This document shows positions 45,439 through 54,637 of a DNA stretch of 64,000 nt, in pieces (position 1 is the first letter of the stretch; every line of letters starts with the position of its first letter). A model generated the notes under the pieces. It searched no databases, was not told the DNA's origin, and was given only the letters and a program-made list of their open reading frames with translations. Source of the stretch: Bacillota bacterium (GTDB lineage Bacteria > Bacillota > Clostridia > Acetivibrionales > DSM-2933). The DNA lies in the NCBI GenBank assembly GCA_023430975.1, contig JAEYYB010000027.1:62001-126000 (forward strand), given 5' to 3'. The position numbers were made by a program, and so were the translations under genes.

Positions 45439-47334
45439 TTACGCTTCTACCAGCCTTGTCAGCAGCATATTACTTCTTTCAATAAACTTTGTCATAGCTT
45501 CAGCATTAAGCTGCTTATGACTCATCATCGCAAGATCATATATATGCTCACAAATAAGCTTCACCTCATCCTTGCGATCGTCTTTATCCTTAATATTAAT
45601 AACTTTTTTAATTAAATCATTATTTTTATTAAGTACAAGGGTCTCTTCATTTCCGAACATATGGCCCATGTCAAACCCACCAAACCGTTGAGACATCTCC
45701 TGCATTCTTCTTGAATGCTCATCTAAAAGGATCATACCGGGCACACCTGCAGCTTTGAGACTTTCCACTTTGAGCTTTAGCTTCTCGTTGCCAAGTGCAT
45801 CCTTAAAAAGCTTTTCAAAGCTTTCCTGGAGCTCTTTTGATGCAGCTTCATCAACATTCTCTTCCTTCTCCTTCAGGCTTTCTGAAAGATCGGAATCAAT
45901 TCTCAAAAACTTAATCTCAGTTTGCTTTGATTCTAAAAAGCTTATAAAATGGTTATCTATCATTGTTGACAATATAACCGCTTCCATTGCGTTGTCCTTG
46001 AACAATTTTATATATTGAGCTTGCTGCCTCTCATCCGAAACATAGAAAACTTTGTTTTCATGCTTTTCTTTATTGCGTTCTAAATATTCGCTCTGTGAAA
46101 CATAATCTCCATTTGTTGTCTTATAAATCACAATATCCTTAACTCTGTCATAAAATTTAGCTTCGCGAATACATCCGTATTTTACAAACGGGTTTATATC
46201 ATCCCAATACTTGTTAAAGTTTTCCCTGTCATTCTCATAGACCGATGTGAGTTTATCCGCTACCTTTTTAGTAATATGTCCAGATATTTTGTTTACATAA
46301 CCGTCATTCTGCAAAAAGCTTCTGGAAACATTAAGAGGAAGATCGGGACAATCCAGCACCCCTTTTAAAAGCATCAAAAACTCAGGTATTACTTCTTTAA
46401 TATTGTCCGCAACAAATACCTGGTTGTAATACAGCTTTATCTGGCCCTCCATGGTTTCAAACTCATGCTTTAATTTGGGGAAATACAAAATGCCCTTAAG
46501 GTTAAATGGATAATCCATGTTTAAATGAATCCAAAACAGAGGCTCATTAAAGTCATGGAATACCTTTCTGTAAAACTCCTTGTACTCTTCATCAGTACAA
46601 TCCTTTGGGTTCTTAAGCCAAAGAGGATTTGTGTCATTGATTGGTTTTAGCGCCATAGGTTCCTTATCTTTTTCACCTTCTTCAGCTTCAGCAGAAGGCT
46701 CTTCTATAGAATCAAAATATACTTCATATGGGAGGAAGGAAAAATACTTTTCGAGGATTTCTCTAACCTTAAAGCTATCAAGAAACTCAAGGCTGTCTTC
46801 AGATAAAAACAGTGTTATAGTAGTCCCCCTTGAAGTTCTGTCAGACTCACCCATCTCATAATCCATACCGCCTGTGCTAACCCATCTTACAGCTTTCTCA
46901 TCCTTCTTAAAAGACAACGTATCAATCTGTACTTTGTCGGACACCATGAATGAAGAGTAGAATCCAAGACCAAAGTGGCCTATGATCTGCCCTTCATCAG
47001 TTTTATCCTTATACTTTTCCAAAAAATCCTTAGCACCTGAAAAAGCAATTTGGTTAATATATTTACCAACTTCTTCAAATGTCATCCCTATTCCATTATC
47101 AATGATTTGCATTGTTTTTTCTTTTTTGTTAACAACAACCTTTATCTGCCATTTATCATCACCATCCAGGTCAGCTTCACCTATAGCACTTAATTTCTTT
47201 AGCTTGCTTATGGCATCTGAGGAGTTTGATACCAGTTCACGGACGAAAATGTCCTTTTCTGAATATAGCCATTTCTTAATAATAGGAAAGATATTTTCCG
47301 TGTTTATTGATATACTTCCGCTCTCATGCATCAT
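45439..47334 (-). CDS. htpG: Molecular chaperone HtpG (Hsp90)
   Basis: A 631-aa ATP-dependent chaperone of the Hsp90 family. The N-terminal GHKL ATPase domain shows ELVSNSSDAISKLKKLS, DNGIGMTFEEVGKYINQIA and IGHFGLGFYSSFMVSDKV. The middle domain (about 225-490) contains the client-binding and catalytic-loop region with LPLNVSRSFLQND (the active Arg). The C-terminal dimerisation domain follows. Length is standard. The ATG has GGAGG 7 nt upstream. A perfect CIRCE operator and a TTGACA/TAATAT promoter lie upstream, so heat-shock control by HrcA is predicted. Confidence 0.97.
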   Translation of the reverse strand: MMHESGSISINTENIFPIIKKWLYSEKDIFVRELVSNSSDAISKLKKLSAIGEADLDGDDKWQIKVVVNKKEKTMQIIDNGIGMTFEEVGKYINQIAFSGAKDFLEKYKDKTDEGQIIGHFGLGFYSSFMVSDKVQIDTLSFKKDEKAVRWVSTGGMDYEMGESDRTSRGTTITLFLSEDSLEFLDSFKVREILEKYFSFLPYEVYFDSIEEPSAEAEEGEKDKEPMALKPINDTNPLWLKNPKDCTDEEYKEFYRKVFHDFNEPLFWIHLNMDYPFNLKGILYFPKLKHEFETMEGQIKLYYNQVFVADNIKEVIPEFLMLLKGVLDCPDLPLNVSRSFLQNDGYVNKISGHITKKVADKLTSVYENDRENFNKYWDDINPFVKYGCIREAKFYDRVKDIVIYKTTNGDYVSQSEYLERNKEKHENKVFYVSDERQQAQYIKLFKDNAMEAVILSTMIDNHFISFLESKQTEIKFLRIDSDLSESLKEKEENVDEAASKELQESFEKLFKDALGNEKLKLKVESLKAAGVPGMILLDEHSRRMQEMSQRFGGFDMGHMFGNEETLVLNKNNDLIKKVINIKDKDDRKDEVKLICEHIYDLAMMSHKQLNAEAMTKFIERSNMLLTRLVEA

Positions 47335-47369
47335 ATAAATGCCTCCTTAACCATTATTTCTAATTATTA

Positions 47370-47397
47370 ATATTACATTTACTTAAGGTTTTGTCAA
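47370..47397 (-). promoter_or_regulatory. Sigma-A-type promoter of htpG
   Basis: On the minus strand TTGACA (47392-47397) and TAATAT (47370-47375) are separated by 16 bp. They lie about 40-60 bp upstream of the htpG start. The -35 box is at the inner edge of the CIRCE-containing palindrome. Confidence 0.7.
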
Positions 47398-47445
47398 GTA
47401 TATTTTAGCACTCTCACAGCTGGAGTGCTAAAATATACTTGACAA
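47391..47445. promoter_or_regulatory. CIRCE operator inside an extended perfect palindrome
   Basis: TTAGCACTC, nine bases, GAGTGCTAA (47405-47431) is the exact CIRCE consensus bound by the heat-shock repressor HrcA. Pairing continues outward for 14 more bases on each side, giving perfect 23-bp arms. A TTGACA box is found near each outer end, one reading towards htpG and one towards the chemoreceptor gene. Confidence 0.95.
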
Positions 47446-47684
47446 TTTTTATATATACTAAAGTATTACCAATTTTAACTATAATTTCTCTTAATTAATA
47501 CACTTAATTAATACACTTAATTAATGCACTTGTACAGCTCTTCACATGGGTAATATTAATACTAAATATTTAATGTTAAAAAGCCGATAATTTAATTATA
47601 TATCACATATGTTTATATACTATAGGAACATCGAATAAATGTTTTCTTATCATCCCAACTTTATATTAGTAAAGGAGCATTTTT

Positions 47685-49832
47685 ATGAAATTCTCTAAAC
47701 TCAAAAAAATACCTCTATTAAATTTACTACAACACTTCAAAAAAGTCCCATATAAAATCGCACAATATACAAGATATATTGGAATTCAAAAAAGGCTTCT
47801 CACATTTTTTATTCTGCTGTCAAGTGTTCCTTTGCTGAGCATTGCTATACTTAGCTATACCAAATCCAGCTCAGCAGTCCAATCAAAGACTGAGTCATAT
47901 TCCAGTGAGATTATGTCACAGTTCGCACGAAATGTAAAAAATGTTTTATTCTTTATCGAATCCGGTTGCAACGAAGTTATGAAGACTACAGAGTTCGCAG
48001 AGGCAATAAAGCTGTATGATCAAGGCGGAATGCCTATTATGGATGCATCAGTAGTAATAAATCCAATATTAAATAACAAGTTCTCCCCAACAGTAATAGA
48101 AGGCTGTGAAGGAGCAATATACTTAACCAAGGGCGAAATAGTAGGAACTACTTCAAGCTATCAGACTGGCAGTGAATTTATGAGTATGTTAAAGGAATTT
48201 GAATCTATGGCAAAAGAGGCAAACGGAAAGTATACTTGGCTTATGAAGAAGGGAGAAAGAACTTCCCAGAATTATATCCTATCAATTGTTGAAGTATATC
48301 ATGAACTTACAAGCGAGCCATTAGGCACTATTGTTGTTTTTTTAAATGAGTCTTTCATTGGAAGTATTTTTGGCTCAACCTATATAGATGGTTCTAAGGA
48401 TATATTTGTTGTGGATACATCAGGAACAATAATTTCTAGTAAAAATACAGATACTTTAAAAATAAATACTCAATATTCCAACAAAACATTTATTAGCGAT
48501 ATTAAAAGTTCTCTAGAATCCAAAAAACCCGATCCAACCAAAGACAATCAACCAAAAAAGGGATATACATATATATCTGAAAATGGTAAAAATCATTTAT
48601 TTTCATATTCTCAAGTACCTGGTTTAAATTGGTTCGCTGTATCAACTATTCCATTATCCTTTATACAAAGTGAATCAATAGCCATAAGGACAACCATAAT
48701 TTATGTAAGCTTAATTATATTCATTCTGGCAATCATAATTTCATTTTTAATTGCCATTAGCATTTCAAATCCTCTGTATAAACTTGGAGACCTCATGAAG
48801 AAGGCAAAAGAAGGCGATCTTATTATTTCCATCAACGACACATTTAATGACGAAATATCCAACCTAAGTAATAATTTTAATGAAATGGTATCAAATATAA
48901 GAAATCTTGTTGCGAAGGTAAACGCTTCTTCAACACAAGTTCTATCAAGTGCTGAAAAGCTCAGTAACATGTCCCATACTTATTATACATCCTCAGAACA
49001 AATTGCAATTAGCATGGATGAAATTGCAAAAGGTGCTTCTAATCAAGCCTCAAACAATTATAAATCACTTGAGTATCTAACTACATTATCTAATGATATT
49101 GAAAAAGTAGGCTCAGATATGAAAACTGTATCCGGAATCATACATGATACCAAATTTTTAAGTCAAAATGCTATACAATCGGTAAAATCGCTAAATGAAA
49201 AATCTATCCAAACCAACAGGGTATCAGAAGATATAGTAACTCATATCAATTCCTTCTATACTGACATGAAACAAATACAAAACATTGTGAAATTTATTGA
49301 CAATATTTCTGAAGAGACTAACCTGCTATCATTAAATGCAGCCATTGAGGCAGCCAGAGCAGGAGAAGCAGGAAGAGGATTTGCAGTGGTTGCTGATCAA
49401 GTAAAAAAACTTGCCAATCAAACAAAAGAGTCGTTAACATCAATAAGCAACTCAATCCAGAACATCCAATCCAGGGCTGACCTAGCATTCATATCAGCAA
49501 ATAAAACCCAGGAAATTGTGAGCGATCAAATGAATGCAGTTAATGATACAGATGATTCATTCAAAGCAATTTTCGGTTCAATGGAAAACATTAGTAAGTA
49601 TATGAAAGAATTTGAGGTATCGGTAAATTATATACTTGATTCCAGCACCAAGACGCTAGAAGCACTCAATAACATCTCAGCTGTATCACAAGAAACTGCA
49701 GCATCTGTTGAAGAAATAAGTGCAACGACCCAACAGCAAATTGAGGGTATTAGTGAAGTCTCATCCCAGTCAAAACTTTTAAAAGAAATGGCACAAGAAC
49801 TTAATGATTCAATTTCACACTTTAAAATTTAA
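47685..49832 (+). CDS. Methyl-accepting chemotaxis protein 1
   Basis: A 715-aa chemoreceptor. The first membrane helix (about residues 39-60, FFILLSSVPLLSIAILSY) is followed by a Cache-type extracellular sensor domain (about 60-325). The second helix (about 330-358), a HAMP domain with SISNPLYKLGDLMKKAKEGD, and the cytoplasmic coiled-coil signalling domain come next. The hairpin tip reads ETNLLSLNAAIEAARAGEAG and RGFAVVADQVKKLANQTKES, binding CheA/CheW. It lacks the CheR-docking pentapeptide. It is paralogous along its whole length to the next gene (50274-52427). The ligand is unknown. Confidence 0.95.
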   Translation: MKFSKLKKIPLLNLLQHFKKVPYKIAQYTRYIGIQKRLLTFFILLSSVPLLSIAILSYTKSSSAVQSKTESYSSEIMSQFARNVKNVLFFIESGCNEVMKTTEFAEAIKLYDQGGMPIMDASVVINPILNNKFSPTVIEGCEGAIYLTKGEIVGTTSSYQTGSEFMSMLKEFESMAKEANGKYTWLMKKGERTSQNYILSIVEVYHELTSEPLGTIVVFLNESFIGSIFGSTYIDGSKDIFVVDTSGTIISSKNTDTLKINTQYSNKTFISDIKSSLESKKPDPTKDNQPKKGYTYISENGKNHLFSYSQVPGLNWFAVSTIPLSFIQSESIAIRTTIIYVSLIIFILAIIISFLIAISISNPLYKLGDLMKKAKEGDLIISINDTFNDEISNLSNNFNEMVSNIRNLVAKVNASSTQVLSSAEKLSNMSHTYYTSSEQIAISMDEIAKGASNQASNNYKSLEYLTTLSNDIEKVGSDMKTVSGIIHDTKFLSQNAIQSVKSLNEKSIQTNRVSEDIVTHINSFYTDMKQIQNIVKFIDNISEETNLLSLNAAIEAARAGEAGRGFAVVADQVKKLANQTKESLTSISNSIQNIQSRADLAFISANKTQEIVSDQMNAVNDTDDSFKAIFGSMENISKYMKEFEVSVNYILDSSTKTLEALNNISAVSQETAASVEEISATTQQQIEGISEVSSQSKLLKEMAQELNDSISHFKI

Positions 49833-49857
49833 TCTTATAAGTAAAAAAGCATATTCT

Positions 49858-49960
49858 ATATTAAAAGTGTTAATAATCTTACATTTGGCGGAGCAAATAA
49901 CGAACGGTTCAACGGGATTTGCGACAGACAAATGTAATAGATTTATCACTTTTAATATTT
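49858..49960 (+). repeat. Family A palindromic element, copy A6
   Basis: A clean representative of the TTA-type subfamily: ATTAAAAGTGTTAATAATC at the left, GGAGCAAATAACGAACGG in the centre, TAGATTTATCACTTTTAAT at the right. It lies directly after the first chemoreceptor gene, before its terminator. Confidence 0.93.
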
Positions 49961-49963
49961 AAT

Positions 49964-50003
49964 AAAGCCAAAGGTAGTTTTATTTAAAATTGCCTTTGGC
50001 TTT
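49964..50003 (+). terminator. Intrinsic terminator of the first chemoreceptor gene
   Basis: AAGCCAAAGG and CCTTTGGCTT pair around an AT-rich loop, followed by TATATTTC. Element A6 lies between the stop codon and this terminator, so the element is probably transcribed. Confidence 0.85.
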
Positions 50004-50081
50004 ATATTTCAATCACACCTTAACTTAGCGCTAAGGAATTTTATATATTTAGCCGATAAAATATAAGGAAAACTACTATTA

Positions 50082-50182
50082 TATTAAATACAATTAATCT
50101 TTTACATTTATCTATTGCAAAATTCCGTTAAAGCGTTCGTTATTTTGCTCTGCTAAATGTAAGATTGATAATGTATTAAATA
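50082..50182 (-). repeat. Family A palindromic element, copy A7 (diverged)
   Basis: Arms TATTAAATACAATTAATC and GATTGATAATGTATTAAATA with centre AAAGCGTTCGTTATTTTGC in inverted orientation. Point changes in the two outer arms match each other, so pairing is retained. It lies upstream of the second chemoreceptor gene. Confidence 0.75.
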
Positions 50183-50273
50183 CAGCTTCCTTTAATATTA
50201 TCATTTACTTACCATCTGGTGATCTCAATAATTAATAAAATTTATGAACCGGTTATAGAAAAGGGGTATGTTT

Positions 50274-52427
50274 ATGAATATTATCAGGAAATTTGTTTCG
50301 AATTACAACAAACCGTTTTTGAAACTATTTTTTAACTTTAAAAAAATATTGAATAAAATAGTGCAACTATCCAGATATATAAAAATTCAAAAAAGGCTTT
50401 TGGTATTTTTTATTCTTTTAACCAGTGTGCCATTGATTAGTATTGGCATTCTGAGCTATAGCAAGTCCAGTTCTGCCGTTGAATCAAAGACACAATCCTA
50501 CTCCAGTGAGATTATGTCCCAGTTCAGCCAAAATGTTAAGAACATGCTGTTTTTTATTGAATCCAGCGGAAGGGAATTTATGAGAAGCGAAGATTTTATT
50601 GAGCTTCTAAACAAATACGATGGCGGTGAACTTCCTGAAAATGAGCTAACCTATCAAATAGATCCCCTCATAGTACAAAAATTTTCACCCTCGGTTATGG
50701 AAGGCTGTGAAGGAGCAATATATATTTCTAAAGGCCGTTATTTATCAGGTGCTTCAGCTTATCACGTAAGCATGGATTTTGAAAATGATGCAAAGGAATT
50801 TGAATCCATGGCTTCACAAGCCAAAGGCAAGTATGTTTGGATGATGAAAAAGGGCTCAAAGACCTCACAAAATTATATAGTCTCAGTAGTAGAATTATAT
50901 AACGAACTTACAAACACTACTTTAGGCACCCTTGTGGTATTTTTTAATGAAGCGTTTATAGGAAATATATATAAATCTATAAACATCGATGGTTCCAAAG
51001 ATATATTCCTGGTAGATACTTCTGGAACAGTTATTTCCAGCAAAAATACCGATAGCATAAAAATAAATACCAAGTATACCAATGAAAATTTAATAAAGCA
51101 TCTAAATAGTACTTTGAATGAAAAGAATTCTTCCCAAAAAAATGCTGTAAAAAAAGGACACATATACTTAAAAGTTGACGGTAAAGAGTTTTTGAATACC
51201 TTTGCCCAGGTTCCCGACTCAAACTGGTTTGTTGTTGCAACTATACCTACATCCTTTATCCAAAGCGAATCAGTTGCAATAAGAACAGCCATATTCTATG
51301 TAAGTTTAATACTATTAATACTAGCCATTATGATATCAGTATTTATAGCTATAAGTATCTCAAGTCCTTTAAGAAAGCTTGAAAGTCTTATGCAAAAAGC
51401 AACAGAGGGTAATCTTAATATATCAATCACTGATGACTATAAGGATGAAATTTCAAACTTGAGCAATAACTTTAATAATATGATATCAAATATAAGGATG
51501 CTTGTAACAGAGGTGAACACTTCTTCAAATCAGGTTTTATCCAGTGCAGAAAAGCTTAGCAATACGTCATATACATATTATACCTCATCTGAGCAAATTG
51601 CCGTCAGCATGGATGAAATAGCTAAGGGTTCCACTAATCAGGCAGCCAACAATTACCAATCTCTTGAATATGTCACTGAATTGTCTAATGATATAAAAAA
51701 AGTAGGCAACGACATGAAAACTGTTTCAGATATCATATTTAGCACAAAACGCTTAAGCCAAAATGCGCTTGAAACTGTAAAAGCCCTTACAAACATATCT
51801 TCCCAGACCAGTAAGGTATCAGAGGACATAGTACAACAAATAAAGTCATTTTACACTGACATGAAAGAAATAGAAAAGATTGTTAAATTTATAGGCAATA
51901 TCTCAGAACAGACCAATCTGCTTTCTCTAAATGCAGCCATTGAGGCAGCTAGAGCCGGTGATGCAGGAAAGGGATTTGCAGTTGTTGCTGAAGAAGTTAG
52001 AAAACTTGCCGACAAGACTAAGGAATCTTTAACATCAATAAATAACTCAATACAGAATATTCAATTAAAGGCAGATAGCACATTCAGCTCTGCGAATAAA
52101 ACGCAGGAAATAGTAGTAGCACAATTAAATGCAGTTAATGAAACAGACAATTCGTTTAAGGAAATATTCAGATCAATGGAAAACATAAGTGACTTTACAA
52201 AAGAATTTGAGGTATCGGTAAACAAGATTCTCCAATCAAGTGCTAAGACACTTGAGGCAATAAATAATATTTCTACAGTTTCACAGGAAACTGCTGCTAC
52301 AATAGAAGAAATAACTGCAACAGCACAGCAGCAAATTGAAGGAATAAGTGAAGTATCCTCCCAATCAAAGCTATTGAATGATATGGCACAAGAGCTTAAT
52401 AAATCTATTTCACACTTTAAAGTATAG
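50274..52427 (+). CDS. Methyl-accepting chemotaxis protein 2
   Basis: A 717-aa chemoreceptor, a tandem paralogue of the previous one. Same order: membrane helix (FFILLTSVPLISIGILSY), Cache-type sensor domain, second helix, HAMP domain (SISSPLRKLESLMQKATEGN), and signalling domain with EQTNLLSLNAAIEAARAGDA and GFAVVAEEVRKLADKTKES. The cytoplasmic halves are much more alike than the sensor domains, which suggests duplication followed by change of ligand. The ATG at 50268 is too close to the AAGGGG site, so 50274 is chosen. It ends HFKV without a pentapeptide. Confidence 0.95.
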   Translation: MNIIRKFVSNYNKPFLKLFFNFKKILNKIVQLSRYIKIQKRLLVFFILLTSVPLISIGILSYSKSSSAVESKTQSYSSEIMSQFSQNVKNMLFFIESSGREFMRSEDFIELLNKYDGGELPENELTYQIDPLIVQKFSPSVMEGCEGAIYISKGRYLSGASAYHVSMDFENDAKEFESMASQAKGKYVWMMKKGSKTSQNYIVSVVELYNELTNTTLGTLVVFFNEAFIGNIYKSINIDGSKDIFLVDTSGTVISSKNTDSIKINTKYTNENLIKHLNSTLNEKNSSQKNAVKKGHIYLKVDGKEFLNTFAQVPDSNWFVVATIPTSFIQSESVAIRTAIFYVSLILLILAIMISVFIAISISSPLRKLESLMQKATEGNLNISITDDYKDEISNLSNNFNNMISNIRMLVTEVNTSSNQVLSSAEKLSNTSYTYYTSSEQIAVSMDEIAKGSTNQAANNYQSLEYVTELSNDIKKVGNDMKTVSDIIFSTKRLSQNALETVKALTNISSQTSKVSEDIVQQIKSFYTDMKEIEKIVKFIGNISEQTNLLSLNAAIEAARAGDAGKGFAVVAEEVRKLADKTKESLTSINNSIQNIQLKADSTFSSANKTQEIVVAQLNAVNETDNSFKEIFRSMENISDFTKEFEVSVNKILQSSAKTLEAINNISTVSQETAATIEEITATAQQQIEGISEVSSQSKLLNDMAQELNKSISHFKV

Positions 52428-52446
52428 TTTAGTCATAATCAAAAAA

Positions 52447-52470
52447 ACAACTTCCGCTATAAATTTCGTT
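52447..52470 (-). repeat. Family B fragment (one arm)
   Basis: AACTTCCGCTATAAATTTCG matches the right arm of B3/B1 in inverted orientation. The other arm is missing. It is downstream of the second chemoreceptor gene. Confidence 0.7.
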
Positions 52471-52475
52471 CAATT

Positions 52476-52507
52476 ACAAAGAGCCAAAGACACCTTTGGC
52501 TCTTTGT
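52476..52507. terminator. Intrinsic terminator after the second chemoreceptor gene
   Basis: ACAAAGAGCCAAAG and CTTTGGCTCTTTGT pair with a 4-nt loop (ACAC). It lies between the convergent chemoreceptor and activase genes. Confidence 0.85.
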
Positions 52508-52551
52508 ATGCCTTAATTTTTATGCATTAAAATGTGCTATCCAGAAATGCC

Positions 52552-53553
52552 CTAAGTCACTACCAGGCTTAATTGCTCACTTTCCTTGTACTGTGCAGAC
52601 CACTTGCCGCATCTGTCACCCCAGCTTGCTAAAACAGTATCATTTGATAAAATCTTAATAAGTTCACACATATTAGAGCAATCATTGCATTCCATGCTGG
52701 TTATGGTAAAGTCCCTTTTAGAGATATCAAATCCCCCGAATCTTGTTTTATACTCTTTTTGGTACATTTTTTCCCTGGCCATCAATGCTGCTCCAAATGC
52801 ACCCATAACATCATAATATTGCGGAATAATGATCTTTGTCTTCAATTCCTTTTCAAATGCTGCAACTATTCCTTGATTTGCAGCGACTCCACCTTGAAAA
52901 ACAAATGGCTCAAGCAATTCTTTTCCCTTTGCAAGATTGTTGATATAATTTCTTACCAAAGCTTCACAGAGCCCGCTAATTATATCCTCAACACTATGTC
53001 CAGCCTGCTGCTTGTGAATCATATCAGATTCAGCAAATACAGCACACCTCCCGGCGATTCTCACCGGAGAGCTGGAATTTAATGCATGTTTTCCAAATTC
53101 CTCAATCGGTATATCCAGCCTTGCTGCCTGCCTATCCAGAAAAGATCCTGTTCCTGCCGCACATACTGTATTCATTGCAAAGTCATAAACAACACCATTT
53201 CTTACAAGTATAATTTTTGAGTCTTGGCCGCCGATTTCCAATATGGTCTTTACATCAGGCACCAGCTTCAATGCCGCTATTGCGTGGGAGGTTATTTCAT
53301 TTTTTACTATATCACATCCAACTACAACCCTGGCCAAATGTCGGCCGCTCCCGGTTGCACCAACACCCATTATATTAACTGAATCTCCCACCGAGTCATT
53401 TAACATACTTATCCCGGTTCTCATAGCTTTTATGGGCTGGCCGCCGGTCTTTAGATATAGCTTTTCAATCACATAGCCATCTTCATCTATCACAACAAGA
53501 TTTGTACTCACAGAGCCTACATCAATTCCAAGATAACATCCCTTTTCCTTCAA
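52552..53553 (-). CDS. BadF/BadG/BcrA/BcrD-type ATPase (CoA-dehydratase activase-like)
   Basis: A 333-aa ASKHA-fold ATPase related to the activators of 2-hydroxyacyl-CoA dehydratases and benzoyl-CoA reductase. The phosphate-binding motif is GIDVGSVSTN, followed by GATGSGRH and EIGGQDSKII. The iron-sulfur-ligand regions are NTVCAAGTGSFLD and GRCAVFAESDMIH; the two Cys would coordinate a cluster between two subunits. A C-terminal extension adds CNDCSNMC. Its TTG start overlaps the end of the upstream gene by 32 bp. Third gene of a three-gene operon; no dehydratase subunits are in the window. Confidence 0.9.
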   Translation of the reverse strand: MKEKGCYLGIDVGSVSTNLVVIDEDGYVIEKLYLKTGGQPIKAMRTGISMLNDSVGDSVNIMGVGATGSGRHLARVVVGCDIVKNEITSHAIAALKLVPDVKTILEIGGQDSKIILVRNGVVYDFAMNTVCAAGTGSFLDRQAARLDIPIEEFGKHALNSSSPVRIAGRCAVFAESDMIHKQQAGHSVEDIISGLCEALVRNYINNLAKGKELLEPFVFQGGVAANQGIVAAFEKELKTKIIIPQYYDVMGAFGAALMAREKMYQKEYKTRFGGFDISKRDFTITSMECNDCSNMCELIKILSNDTVLASWGDRCGKWSAQYKESEQLSLVVT

Positions 53554-54637
53554 ACAAATCTATCTCCCTTCTTCTTTTAAGCAAATCTATAAATGCTTCA
53601 ATTCGAGTCATATAGCCTGCTTCTCCAGTCATTTCATCAATTATGAGCGACATTATCGGTATTTTAAAATCCCTTTCAATAGATGGCAAAATACTCTCCG
53701 ATACAATCTCAGGCATACAGCCAAGCGGAAATATCTGAACTATGCCGTCAAAACCATCCTTGGCAAATAACACAGAATTCCCTATGGTTTCCTGGGAATG
53801 ACCTCCTATCATTGCTCCTAAGTAAGGCTTTGCGGCTTTTTTATATCTCTCATCTCCTTTTAGGTGCAACGCTTTTTTAAGCATGTGATCTATTATCCAG
53901 CCGCTAACGGTAACAGGTCTTGTAACCTCTATGCCTTCATTTCCAAGCCTTGATTCAATAAATAGGTTGGTATAGGGATCGTTAGTTGTATATATCTCAC
54001 CTACAATTCCCACTCTTATGGGACTTATTGTCTTATCGGTTTCAATATTTAAAAGCTCATTTTTTGCATCATCAATATGCTTTTTTATGTTCTTCGATCC
54101 ATCTATTTTAAGAACATTATAAAGAAAAGACTTATAGATTTTATCAGTCATTCCCTTATGTATTTCCCTAGGTCTTATTTTAAAAGTAAGCTTTTCCAGT
54201 TCATCTACCCTTTTGGAAATCTCTACTGTATTTTTTACTGCCTTTAATATTTTATATATATTTAATCCGCCTGCTATTTCTCTTACTTTGTTAATTAGTT
54301 CACGATAATCATTTCCCGGAATATCCAGTGTGATTACCTTCATGTTCATACCCTGGTCCTTTAATATTTCCCTGTGCATTTCACAATAATAGCCAAATCT
54401 GCAGGGTCCGCATCCTCCTGTCATCAATATTGCATCCGCACCCATTTCATGTGCCTGTAAAAAGTTACCCAGGTTTATTTTAAGAGGAAGACAGGCCAAT
54501 TCCGGGGCTAGCTTAGTACCTATTTCCAGTGCCTTTTTATTGTTAAAAGGAGGAATTACATATGTGACTCCCAGATCATCCAACATAGCTTTAACCGAAA
54601 TATATGTATTACCCATATGCGGAAATGTCAACTTCAT
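53522..54637 (-). CDS. Acyl-CoA-dehydratase-activase-associated protein (DUF2229/HgdB-like), 371 aa
   Basis: A 371-aa soluble protein related to the C-terminal parts of large CoA-activase proteins. It begins KLTFPHMGNTYISVKAMLDD and has conserved cysteine segments ACLPLKINLGNF and GGCGPCRFGYYCEMHREIL that could hold an iron-sulfur cluster. PLGCMPEIVSESILPSIERD and DEMTGEAGYMTRIEAFIDLL follow. The last block also ends the preceding gene, so the two proteins are distant relatives. It overlaps both neighbours (29 bp and 32 bp), implying translational coupling. Exact function unknown; electron transfer to a radical-generating enzyme is the family expectation. Confidence 0.85.
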   Translation of the reverse strand: MKLTFPHMGNTYISVKAMLDDLGVTYVIPPFNNKKALEIGTKLAPELACLPLKINLGNFLQAHEMGADAILMTGGCGPCRFGYYCEMHREILKDQGMNMKVITLDIPGNDYRELINKVREIAGGLNIYKILKAVKNTVEISKRVDELEKLTFKIRPREIHKGMTDKIYKSFLYNVLKIDGSKNIKKHIDDAKNELLNIETDKTISPIRVGIVGEIYTTNDPYTNLFIESRLGNEGIEVTRPVTVSGWIIDHMLKKALHLKGDERYKKAAKPYLGAMIGGHSQETIGNSVLFAKDGFDGIVQIFPLGCMPEIVSESILPSIERDFKIPIMSLIIDEMTGEAGYMTRIEAFIDLLKRRREIDLFEGKGMLSWN

